Source: Acidimicrobiia bacterium (GTDB taxonomy: Bacteria; Actinomycetota; Acidimicrobiia; IMCC26256; JAENVU01). From it: a stretch of 35,849 nt of DNA. The notes under the pieces were generated by a model. It did not search any database and was not told the origin of the DNA. It was given only the letters and a program-made list of their open reading frames with translations. Numbering within the stretch: position 1 is the first letter of the stretch; each line of letters begins with the position of its first letter. This document shows positions 1-8,391 of the stretch, one piece after another. Where the stretch lies: contig JANYJV010000071.1 in the NCBI GenBank assembly GCA_025361725.1, positions 1 to 35,849 of the forward strand. The letters are read 5' to 3'. The translations under genes and the position numbers were made by a program.

Positions 1-241
1 CGACCACCAACGCAGCGATCGTTTCAGGGCCGTACACGGCCGGGCGTGGCCGGCGTGGCTTGACCGGCCTCGCCGGCACCGCACGACACGCGCGGATCGC
101 CGCCCGGCAGTAGTCGCGATGCCAGCCCGTCAACTCGATCAACTCATCGAGGATCCGGGACTTCGCGCCACGATCGCCACGCCGATACGCCGCCGCCTTC
201 TTCAGCGTGACCGCCTTGCGCTGACTCACCGATAACTCCAT
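1..241 (-). CDS. IS transposase (integrase-type), N-terminal part, cut by window edge
   Basis: An open frame starts with ATG at 241 and runs off the left edge after about 80 residues. It begins MELSVSQRKAVTLKKAAAYR and continues with a helix-turn-helix-like stretch containing KSRILDELIELTGWHRDYCR. From memory this is the N-terminus of a common actinobacterial IS transposase family that carries an integrase (DDE) catalytic core downstream; the core lies outside the window and cannot be checked. Two tandem copies of an end repeat lie just upstream (265-327), which fits the left end of an insertion sequence. Its role would be cut-and-paste or replicative movement of the element. No frameshift is seen in the visible part. 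Whether the whole element is intact is unknown. Confidence 0.7.
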   Translation of the reverse strand, partial: MELSVSQRKAVTLKKAAAYRRGDRGAKSRILDELIELTGWHRDYCRAAIRACRAVPARPVKPRRPRPAVYGPETIAALVV

Positions 242-264
242 GCACACGGCGTAGACCACACGCA

Positions 265-327
265 CCCAGCCGGAGAAAACCACGTGAGGCAATGATCACC
301 CCCAGCCGGAGAAATCAGATGAGTCAA
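265..327. repeat. Tandem imperfect 28-bp repeats at IS end
   Basis: Copy A (265-292) and copy B (301-327) share the exact 14-mer CCCAGCCGGAGAAA and then the related tail ACCACGTGAGGCAA versus TCAGATGAGTCAA, with a 36-bp period. They lie between the transposase start (241) and the first chromosomal gene (402). Repeats of this kind are the usual transposase-binding subsites of an IS terminus, and one copy may also cover the transposase promoter. The outer IS boundary probably lies just right of 327, but no target-site duplication can be seen from one end. Confidence 0.55.
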
Positions 328-401
328 CTCGCGCTCGAGCGCACCGGATGCACCGACTGGTACGCTCCGGTCGTCGCTACCCGAGCTGCTGCGAGGAACC
401 C

Positions 402-854
402 ATGACCGACGTCATTGTTGAACGAGACATCGCTGCGCCGCCGGAGAAAGTCTGGGCCATGATCAGCGACGTGACCCGCATGGGCGAGTGGTCGCCGGAG
501 GCGACCGGTGGCACGTGGAACAAGGGTGTCAGTGGCCCCGCAGTCGGTGCGCGGTTCAAGGGCACCAATGCCAACGGCAAGAAGTCGTGGTCCACGGCGT
601 GCCGGGTCACCTCGTGTGAGTCGGGCCGCGAGTTCGGGTTCGCCGTGCGCGGCGGCGGACTCCCGGTTTCGGACTGGAACTACACCATCACCCCGACTCC
701 CGAAGGTTGCCACGTCGTCGAGGAGTGGACTGATCATCGCAGCGCCACCACCAAGTTCCTGGGTCGCATCATCAGCGGAGTGGCCGAGCGCGCTCCGCAC
801 AATCAGGCGAACATGGAACGCACCCTCGAGGCCCTGGCGCAGGCCGCGGAGTAA
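402..854 (+). CDS. SRPBCC (START/polyketide-cyclase-like) family protein
   Basis: The 150-aa protein opens with VIVERDIAAPPEKVWAMISD, the first strand and helix of the SRPBCC helix-grip fold. It follows with WSPEAT and a GTNANG turn, and ends in a long C-terminal helix (residues ~125-150) that packs into the cavity of this fold. Members bind small hydrophobic ligands or act as cyclases or dehydratases; the substrate cannot be told from sequence. The ATG at 402 is preferred over an upstream in-frame start at 348 because the fold begins here and AGGA lies at 394-397. The gene stands alone between the IS end and a convergent aminotransferase gene, 18 bp away. Confidence 0.75.
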   Translation: MTDVIVERDIAAPPEKVWAMISDVTRMGEWSPEATGGTWNKGVSGPAVGARFKGTNANGKKSWSTACRVTSCESGREFGFAVRGGGLPVSDWNYTITPTPEGCHVVEEWTDHRSATTKFLGRIISGVAERAPHNQANMERTLEALAQAAE

Positions 855-872
855 CGCGCTCGCACGCCGCCG

Positions 873-1964
873 TCAGAGCAGATTGTCGAGCGCGCCCAGG
901 AACGACGCAACGTTGCGGGCGCGCGCGGTGTGACCCATCAGACCGATCCGCCACGCCACGCCGGCGAACGCGCCCAAGCCACCGCCGACCTCGATGCTGT
1001 ATTCGTCGAGAAGACGCCTCCGGAGTGCGCCTTCGTCGAGCCCAACGGGAAGCTGCACCGACGTGAGCTGGGGTAGCCGAGCACCGTCCGGCGCGATCAA
1101 CGCGAACCCACGATCCACGAGCGCGGATTGCAACGTGATCCCGACCGAGCGGTGGCGACTCCAGACCGTGTCCACGCCCTCGTCGAGTACCGCGCCGAGC
1201 CCGGCGTGGAGCGCCACGATCATCCCAGTGGGCGCGGTGTGGTGGTACTTGCGCGCGGAGCCGACATAGTCACCGATCAGTCCGAGGTCCAGGTACCAGG
1301 ACTGCACCGGCGCGGTACGCGTCGAGATTCGTTCAACCGCACGCGCCGAGAACGTCACCGGCGCGAGGCCGGGTGGCACGCCGAGACACTTCTGGGTCCC
1401 GGAGTAACACGCATCGATCCCCCATCCGTCGACCTCGAGCGGAATGCCCGCGAGGGAGGTAACCGCGTCCACGAGCAGGAGCGTGTCGGTGTCCTGCAAG
1501 ACGCGCAACGGCTCGATCGAGTTCTCGACTCCCGTGGAGGTTTCGGCGTGCACCACCGCGACGAGCCGCGCCACCGGGGTCTGCGACCGAGCGTCGAGCA
1601 GACGTTGGGGATCTATCCGTTGACCCCACTCAGCCTCGACCCGTACGACGGTCGCGCCGGACCGACGCGCCACCTCGCACATGCGCTCACCGAACACGCC
1701 GTTCACTCCGATGATGACGGTGTCACCGGGCTCCACCAGGTTGACGAAGCACGCTTCCATCCCCGCCGATCCGGTCCCCGAAATCGGGAGGGTCAATGGG
1801 TTCGTGGTGCTGAACACCCTGCGCAGACGGTCGCACGTCTCGTCAAGAACCCGCAGGAACTCGGGGTCGAGATGCCCGAGCAGCGGCTGGGAAAAGGCCG
1901 CCACCACTTCTGGGTACGGATTCGAAGGGCCGGGACCCATCAAGAGTCGGTCGGGAAGCGTCAT
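873..1964 (-). CDS. Class-V aminotransferase, serine/alanine-glyoxylate type
   Basis: The 363-aa protein is full length for PLP-dependent fold-type I class-V aminotransferases of the alanine-glyoxylate/serine-pyruvate group. It starts with the family signature LMGPGPSNPYPEV. It also shows the GTGSAGMEA cofactor-phosphate segment (63-71), HAETSTG (139-145), the cofactor-binding Asp in VDAVTS (Asp166) and the Schiff-base lysine in SGTQKCLG (Lys192). It probably moves an amino group from alanine or serine to glyoxylate in cytosolic photorespiration-like or serine metabolism; exact donors are not predictable. A hairpin at 2019-2033 separates it from the ppx operon, and TACGAT lies six bases before the ATG, so it may be transcribed alone and leaderless. 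Confidence 0.88.
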   Translation of the reverse strand: MTLPDRLLMGPGPSNPYPEVVAAFSQPLLGHLDPEFLRVLDETCDRLRRVFSTTNPLTLPISGTGSAGMEACFVNLVEPGDTVIIGVNGVFGERMCEVARRSGATVVRVEAEWGQRIDPQRLLDARSQTPVARLVAVVHAETSTGVENSIEPLRVLQDTDTLLLVDAVTSLAGIPLEVDGWGIDACYSGTQKCLGVPPGLAPVTFSARAVERISTRTAPVQSWYLDLGLIGDYVGSARKYHHTAPTGMIVALHAGLGAVLDEGVDTVWSRHRSVGITLQSALVDRGFALIAPDGARLPQLTSVQLPVGLDEGALRRRLLDEYSIEVGGGLGAFAGVAWRIGLMGHTARARNVASFLGALDNLL

Positions 1965-1970
1965 CCGACG

Positions 1971-1976
1971 ATCGTA
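1971..1976 (-). promoter_or_regulatory. -10 box TACGAT for the aminotransferase gene (leaderless)
   Basis: On the minus strand TACGAT is followed by six bases (CGTCGG) and then the ATG at 1964. This places the expected transcription start on or next to the start codon. No convincing -35 and no Shine-Dalgarno sequence are seen. The same arrangement recurs at metG, the acyltransferase, the SDR and the Rrf2 gene. Confidence 0.45.
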
Positions 1977-2018
1977 AACGTCATCCCCGCTCTCGGCCCT
2001 GCGGGCCAGGCCGCTCGG

Positions 2019-2033
2019 GCCCCGGTTCGGGGC
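2019..2033 (-). terminator. GC hairpin between unknown gene and aminotransferase
   Basis: GCCCCG-GTT-CGGGGC is a perfect 6-bp stem with a 3-nt loop, 45 bp downstream of the stop at 2079. A second small stem (GGCCC-TGC-GGGCC, 1995-2007) follows. No T-tract is present, as is common for terminators in high-GC actinobacteria. It probably ends or reduces the long ppx-side transcript. Confidence 0.4.
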
Positions 2034-2078
2034 GCGGACTGCCGTCAGCGCGTACCGTCCACCCTCACCTTCGGAGAG

Positions 2079-2444
2079 TCAGGCGGCGTGGGTGACGCAG
2101 AGGAACTCTCGTTCGAGGTGCGCGACGGGTTCGTGGGCGCCGGCAACCATCGCCCGCGCCAGGAGCGCGGCCTCGCGCGCGACGCGGGTCACCACGGCAT
2201 CGGCGATGTTGGCATCGGTCGCGGCGACGGCGGAGTGAACGGCTTGTACGGCATCGTGCGCGGCGCAGGCCGCGACGCGAGTCCGACCGTGGGACCGCAG
2301 CGCATCGTCGATCCGCATCAGGTCTTCCCATGCCGCCACTTCGTCCGCGGCCGTCTGGTGCGAGGCGTCAATCGCGCGCGCGACTGCGCTCATTTCGTCG
2401 GCGTTCAACCGACCGAGCATCTCGACGAAGACCCCGAGTTCCAC
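2079..2444 (-). CDS. Uncharacterised helical protein (121 aa)
   Basis: I do not recognise this family. The 121-aa product is acidic, Ala-rich and predicted almost wholly helical. It contains MLGRLNADEMSAVARAID near the N-terminus and a C-terminal stretch rich in Ala, His and Arg. There is no signal peptide, membrane segment or metal motif. It starts with GTG at 2444, closely preceded by GGAAAGG. It lies 51 bp downstream of ppx on the same strand, so it may be the last gene of that transcript. The frame has the codon bias of its neighbours, which supports a real gene. The overlapping plus-strand frame is less plausible because it is Arg-rich and spans two genes. Confidence 0.55.
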   Translation of the reverse strand: MELGVFVEMLGRLNADEMSAVARAIDASHQTAADEVAAWEDLMRIDDALRSHGRTRVAACAAHDAVQAVHSAVAATDANIADAVVTRVAREAALLARAMVAGAHEPVAHLEREFLCVTHAA

Positions 2445-2495
2445 ACCTTTCCAACGGCGCGTTGAGCATGAGGGTTGAGCACATTGTGGGTTATT

Positions 2496-3440
2496 TCACG
2501 GTCGGCGGGGCTGCGATTCCACCAGGCTCCGGACCAATCCGTCGAGGATGTCCGATTCGCTCGTGAGCACCTCATTGAACCCAAAGGTGCGCAGAATCGA
2601 CACCAAGATCACTGCACCGCCCACGATGACGTCGACGCGACCGGGCTCCATTCCGGGATTGTGGCGACGGTCCTCGATGGCTTCGGTGGCCAAGGTGCGA
2701 AACACGTCCTCGGCCGCGCCTTTGCTCAGCCGGAAGTGATGGACGCGATCGCGGTCGTATTCGGCGAGACCTTGTTCGATCATCGCCATCGACGACACCG
2801 TGCCGGCCAATCCCACCAACGTGCGCGCGGTGCGCACGCCCGGTACCTCGCGCACGACATCGGCGAGATGTTCGCGGACCACGTGCACGGCTTGGCTCAA
2901 CTCTTCCGCGGTCGGAGGATCCGAATGCAGCCACGCCTCGGTGAGTCGAACACAACCGATGTCGACGGACAGCAGTCCTTCGGGCTCGGTGGTCCCGACG
3001 ACGAACTCGGTGGAGCCGCCACCGATGTCCACGACGAGATACGGGCCGGGCGCCACGCTTGCGAGACCCGTCGTTGCACCCAAGAAGGACAGGCGCGCTT
3101 CCTCGGCGCCGCTCAGGAGTTCCGGAGTCACGCCGAGCGCCTCAGTGGCGGGGCCGAAGAAGTCGTCGCGGTTGGACGCGTCACGCGCCGCCGACGTCGC
3201 CGTCGCGCGGATCTCGGTGACGTCACCGATGTCGTCGATGACCGCGCGGTAGGTGGCGAGGGCCGCCACCGTCCGCTCGATCGCTTCCGGGGCGAGCCGG
3301 CGGGCGTCGTCCACTCCTTGGCCGAGCCGGGTGATCGTCATGCGGCGGTCCATGGTGATGAGTTCACCCGCGGGATCGTCGAGTTCGGCCACCAACAACC
3401 GCGCCGAGTTGGTACCGATGTCGATCGCGGCGGCCCTCAT
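2496..3440 (-). CDS. ppx: Exopolyphosphatase / guanosine pentaphosphatase family (Ppx/GppA)
   Basis: The 314-aa protein belongs to the ASKHA phosphatase family that removes terminal phosphate from polyphosphate or pppGpp. The first phosphate loop is seen at the very N-terminus (AAIDIGTNSARLLVAEL) and the second at VVDIGGGSTEFVVG (~residues 125-138). The adenosine/Mg-type segment LAGTVSSMAMIEQGL and the C-terminal VIVGGAVILVSILR also fit. It is the short actinobacterial form without the HD domain of E. coli Ppx. The ATG at 3440 overlaps the DUF501 stop (ATGA), so the pair is translationally coupled; a longer N-terminal extension would run into DUF501 and was rejected. Role: polyphosphate or stringent-response phosphate turnover in the cytosol. 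Confidence 0.9.
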   Translation of the reverse strand: MRAAAIDIGTNSARLLVAELDDPAGELITMDRRMTITRLGQGVDDARRLAPEAIERTVAALATYRAVIDDIGDVTEIRATATSAARDASNRDDFFGPATEALGVTPELLSGAEEARLSFLGATTGLASVAPGPYLVVDIGGGSTEFVVGTTEPEGLLSVDIGCVRLTEAWLHSDPPTAEELSQAVHVVREHLADVVREVPGVRTARTLVGLAGTVSSMAMIEQGLAEYDRDRVHHFRLSKGAAEDVFRTLATEAIEDRRHNPGMEPGRVDVIVGGAVILVSILRTFGFNEVLTSESDILDGLVRSLVESQPRRP

Positions 3441-3898
3441 TGCTCGGTGCCGTCTGCCTCGGACAACTGCGTCTTCACCCACACGCCGACGGGGTCGTCC
3501 CCACCCGCGAGCAGGTACGCGTAGTGCGCGTGGAGACACTTCACCCCGGTGCGGGTACCACCGACGCCGCCGAACGGGCGCGGGCCGGTGTGGTCAGACG
3601 CGATGGTGGCGTCACGGTCGGCGGCATACCGTCGGTGCGCGGCAGCCAACTCCTCCGGGTCCACGGCAGCCTGGGCGGCTCGCACGCCGCCGGCCGCTTC
3701 GAGCTGCGAGACGGACCGAGTCAACGTGAGGTCCACCAACCAGTAGCGAGTGGGCAACGGCGTGCCGTCGGCGAGGAAGGCCGCGTTGCGAATCACGACC
3801 GGATCTCCCTCGGGAGTTCGGATGATCACCGTGAACTCCGCACGCGGGGATCGTCCGAGCAGCTCCGTGACCCGCTCCACGTCATCGACCTGCGCCAT
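3437..3898 (-). CDS. DUF501 family protein
   Basis: The 153-aa protein begins MAQVDDVERVTELLGR and contains FTVIIRTPEGDPVVIRNAAF and TPLPTRYWLVD. These are the conserved blocks of DUF501, a family with no proven function found next to ftsB and ppx in actinobacteria. A His/Cys-rich C-terminal block (GVKCLHAHYAYLLAGGDDPV) is conserved in the family and could bind a metal; that is inference. ATG at 3898 is chosen because homologues start here. A TTG at 3928 would add 10 residues and has a poor family match. It lies 59 bp after ftsB and overlaps ppx by 4 nt. Confidence 0.85.
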   Translation of the reverse strand: MAQVDDVERVTELLGRSPRAEFTVIIRTPEGDPVVIRNAAFLADGTPLPTRYWLVDLTLTRSVSQLEAAGGVRAAQAAVDPEELAAAHRRYAADRDATIASDHTGPRPFGGVGGTRTGVKCLHAHYAYLLAGGDDPVGVWVKTQLSEADGTEQ

Positions 3899-3957
3899 CG
3901 AACCAGCGTAGCGAGGGGGTTTTCGCAACTCTCCGGTCGTGGGAGACGCGGTGAGCG

Positions 3958-5675
<1,718 letters not shown>

Positions 5676-5752
5676 TTACGCGTGGGGCCGGTGGGACGAG
5701 GGTAGCCCTGTGCTGCGCACGAACCGGGCTTATCGCCCAGGCGAGCGGTTTT

Positions 5753-7216
5753 TCAGCTGCGCGCCCAGAACTCGCGCGCGCGGTCTGCGGTCGCGGCGGT
5801 GAGTTCGAGTCCCTCGGCCGCAGCCAGCTGCTCCATGCGCACGAACCGATCGCGAAATCGACCCGCCCAGCCGCGCAACGCACTCTCTCCGTCCACTCCC
5901 CGAGTCCGTGCCACCACGACTGCGCCGGCCAGGAGATCTCCGAGGGCCCGCTCGGCCTGAACCGGATCGTCCGCGGTCCGCAGCGCGGCCAGCGCGTTCG
6001 TCATCGCTACGAATCCGTCCGCCTCGGGATCGGGTTCGAGGCCGACGCTCGCGGCCTTGCGGTAGAGCTTGTGGGCATAGAGCAGCGACGGCAGCCCGGG
6101 ACTGATGCCGTCCACCAATGAAGTGCTCGATCGCTCGGACTTCTTGATCTGTTCCCAGTTGGCGAGCACATCGTCCGCGGTGGTGGCGTCGACGTCACCG
6201 AACACGTGGGGGTGCCGACGAACGAGCTTGTCGTGCACCGCGGTGGCGACGTCGCCGAGATCGAACGCGCCCGCTTCCGCCGCGAGGATCGAGTGGAACA
6301 CCACTTGGAAAAGCAGGTCGCCGAGTTCGTCCTCGACGCGCGCGTACGCGTCGAAGTCGGCCTCGCCCTCCGGCGCGGCGCCGGGAAGCAGTTCGAGGAC
6401 CTCGACGGTTTCGTAGGCCTCCTCGAGCAGATACCGCGTGAGGGAGTGATGGTTTTGCTCTGCGTCCCACGGACACCCACCCGGACCGCGCAGCCGGCGG
6501 GCCAACGAGACCAAGCGCGCCACGTCACCGGCAATCGTGTGTTCACCGGTATCGACGAACACCGACGTGAGGTGATCGGGCGTGACCACCCGATCGAGAT
6601 CCACCAGCGGAATCTCGAGGACGGACTCGTCCGCCAGGCCCAGGCGTTGGAGCACGACCACCGGCGTGTCCGGTGCCAGTGCGTCCAGGAGGGCCAGCTT
6701 GAGGTCCGAGAGCACGAGCGCGCTGATGCAGTGACCGATCAACATCGGTCCGGCCCGACCGGCTGCGGACGGGACGAAATCCTGCGCGTCGACGATGTGG
6801 ACACCGGTCATTGGATCGCGACCGAGCCGGGTGAACGCCAGGTCCACGAACGACAAGCCGGGCACTACCACGACCTCGAGGTCGTCCGCCGCCGCGTCTC
6901 GGAGGAGCCCGACGGTGCGTTCGGCGATGCCGGGATTCCCCGGAACTGCGTACACCACTTCGCCGTGCGCACGAGCGGCGGCGATCACCGCTGCGGCAAT
7001 CGCGGGATACAACGCATCGAAGTCCGCTGCGGTCTCGTAGGCCGCGTCGAAGGTGGTGAACGTCAGGCCCTCGGCCTCCAGTTCGGCCACGGCCGGATGC
7101 CGGCCGGTGCGCGCAAAACGGTGCTGCACTCGCTCGATCTCGTCGCGCGCCACGGGTAGGAGCAGATCGACCCCAGCCGGCCCGAGGCCGACCACGACGA
7201 CCCGCGTCCGACTCAC
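5753..7216 (-). CDS. mazG: MazG nucleotide pyrophosphohydrolase fused to tetrapyrrole-methylase-like domain (YabN type)
   Basis: The 487-aa two-domain protein is built like B. subtilis YabN. Residues ~1-215 resemble tetrapyrrole (SAM) methylases, with VVVVGLGPAGVDLL and the loop VYAVPGNPGIAERTV. Residues ~240-460 are MazG, with GPGGCPWDAEQNHHSL, the metal-binding LLEEAYETVEVLE and EDELGDLLFQVVFH, and a second lobe including DGISPGLPSLLYAHKL. MazG hydrolyses NTPs to NMP and PPi, cleaning damaged nucleotides or lowering (p)ppGpp. Whether the methylase-like part is catalytic is unknown. The GTG start shares GTGA with the preceding parvulin gene. mfd-mazG-eno order is conserved. Confidence 0.9.
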   Translation of the reverse strand: MSRTRVVVVGLGPAGVDLLLPVARDEIERVQHRFARTGRHPAVAELEAEGLTFTTFDAAYETAADFDALYPAIAAAVIAAARAHGEVVYAVPGNPGIAERTVGLLRDAAADDLEVVVVPGLSFVDLAFTRLGRDPMTGVHIVDAQDFVPSAAGRAGPMLIGHCISALVLSDLKLALLDALAPDTPVVVLQRLGLADESVLEIPLVDLDRVVTPDHLTSVFVDTGEHTIAGDVARLVSLARRLRGPGGCPWDAEQNHHSLTRYLLEEAYETVEVLELLPGAAPEGEADFDAYARVEDELGDLLFQVVFHSILAAEAGAFDLGDVATAVHDKLVRRHPHVFGDVDATTADDVLANWEQIKKSERSSTSLVDGISPGLPSLLYAHKLYRKAASVGLEPDPEADGFVAMTNALAALRTADDPVQAERALGDLLAGAVVVARTRGVDGESALRGWAGRFRDRFVRMEQLAAAEGLELTAATADRAREFWARS

Positions 7217-8364
7217 GGGCTGGTGGTGCTACTCGTCCCGCTGCTCGGAGCGGTCGAACCGGTCGTGCTCGGGCTGGGCGTAGTCGTGGTCGACGGCGTC
7301 GAAGCCGCGGGTGCCGTGGCCGGAGGCGCGGTGGGGGGCGCGGTCGGGGTCGATCCCGAAGACGAATCCGGTACCGGAGTCGTGGAAGGCGTGTTCGCCG
7401 GCCGACTCTTGACCTTCTTGGGCTTCGGCGGGTCGATAGTGAACTGCCCACCCTGGCGACGCAACGTGCCGTAGCGCGCGTTCACGTAGAGCTTGGCGCG
7501 CTGAAAGAAGTTGGACACCACCGGCGCCAACGGGTCTGCCGGTCGAGCTGTCGCCTTCACGAGCGGCGCGGCGGTGTCCGGCGTGAGATTCAGGACCTCG
7601 ATGACGTGATAGCCGAACTGGGTTTTGATTGGAGCAGAGATCCCGCCGACGGGCGTGGCCTCGGCACCGGCGCGGAATTCGGGGACGAGCTGGGTCCACT
7701 GCGCCGAATCGACGCACATCAACAGACCGCCCTGCGCAGCTGAACCTTTGTCGGTCGAGACCCGCTTCGAGACGTCGGCGAAACTCTTGCCCTGCTTCAG
7801 CTCGTCTTCGACCTGCTGGGCCGCCTCGGGCGTGGCGACCAGGATGTGGCCGACGAGCTTCTTACTCGTGCAGTCAGCTTGCAGCGCTTGATAGGCCTGC
7901 TGGAGCGCCGGCGCGTTCGACACCGGCTTCAGCGACGCGCGGAGTGCGGATTGCAGCGCCGACGCGGCGACGAGCTTCGTCCGCAGTCGGGCCGGAAGTT
8001 GGCCGAAGGCCTTGCCACTCGACTGACTCGATTGGTACTGCGCGCGAGCCGCGGCGAGCTCTTGTGAGGTGGTCGCGACGTGGCGTTGCTTGGCCACCAG
8101 CGCGATGGCTTCGTTCTGCATGAGCGACACCAGCCACTGCGCACTGAAGGACATCGGGACCGGACCGTCCTTGGTGAGCTGCACACCTTGCTGTTGCAGC
8201 TGACTCCGGAAGTCTGCGGACTGGGCGAAGCCCGAGACGTCATCGACGACCGTTGCGCTCGAGATGTCGTGGCCGTTGACACTGGCCGCCACTGCGGAGG
8301 TGGTCGAGCACGCCGGAAGTGCGAGGAGCGCGCCGAACAGGATGGGAGAAAGAATCCGTTTCAT
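7213..8364 (-). CDS. Parvulin-type (PpiC/SurA-like) peptidyl-prolyl isomerase lipoprotein
   Basis: The 383-aa predicted lipoprotein has signal peptide MKRILSPILFGALLALPACS with lipobox LPAC (Cys19). A SurA-N-like helical region spans ~30-150. A parvulin domain (~160-262) shows GHILVATPEAAQQVEDELK, GKSFADVSKRVSTD, GGLLMCV and the closing TQFGYHVIEVL. Residues ~300-383 are a Ser/Thr/Pro low-complexity tail with no anchor motif. It probably helps fold exported proteins outside the membrane. It sits 27 bp after mfd and overlaps mazG by 4 nt. M. tuberculosis has another lipoprotein, lpqU, nearby in this block, so a lipoprotein here is not unusual. Confidence 0.85.
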   Translation of the reverse strand: MKRILSPILFGALLALPACSTTSAVAASVNGHDISSATVVDDVSGFAQSADFRSQLQQQGVQLTKDGPVPMSFSAQWLVSLMQNEAIALVAKQRHVATTSQELAAARAQYQSSQSSGKAFGQLPARLRTKLVAASALQSALRASLKPVSNAPALQQAYQALQADCTSKKLVGHILVATPEAAQQVEDELKQGKSFADVSKRVSTDKGSAAQGGLLMCVDSAQWTQLVPEFRAGAEATPVGGISAPIKTQFGYHVIEVLNLTPDTAAPLVKATARPADPLAPVVSNFFQRAKLYVNARYGTLRRQGGQFTIDPPKPKKVKSRPANTPSTTPVPDSSSGSTPTAPPTAPPATAPAASTPSTTTTPSPSTTGSTAPSSGTSSTTSP

Positions 8365-8391
8365 GGGATCAGTGAGCCTATCGGCGGACCG

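Noticed and set aside
5700..5760. GGGC-TTATC-GCCC followed by a T-run as a plus-strand terminator
   Set aside because: The T-run lies on the strand that carries no gene upstream; the stem is only four base pairs.
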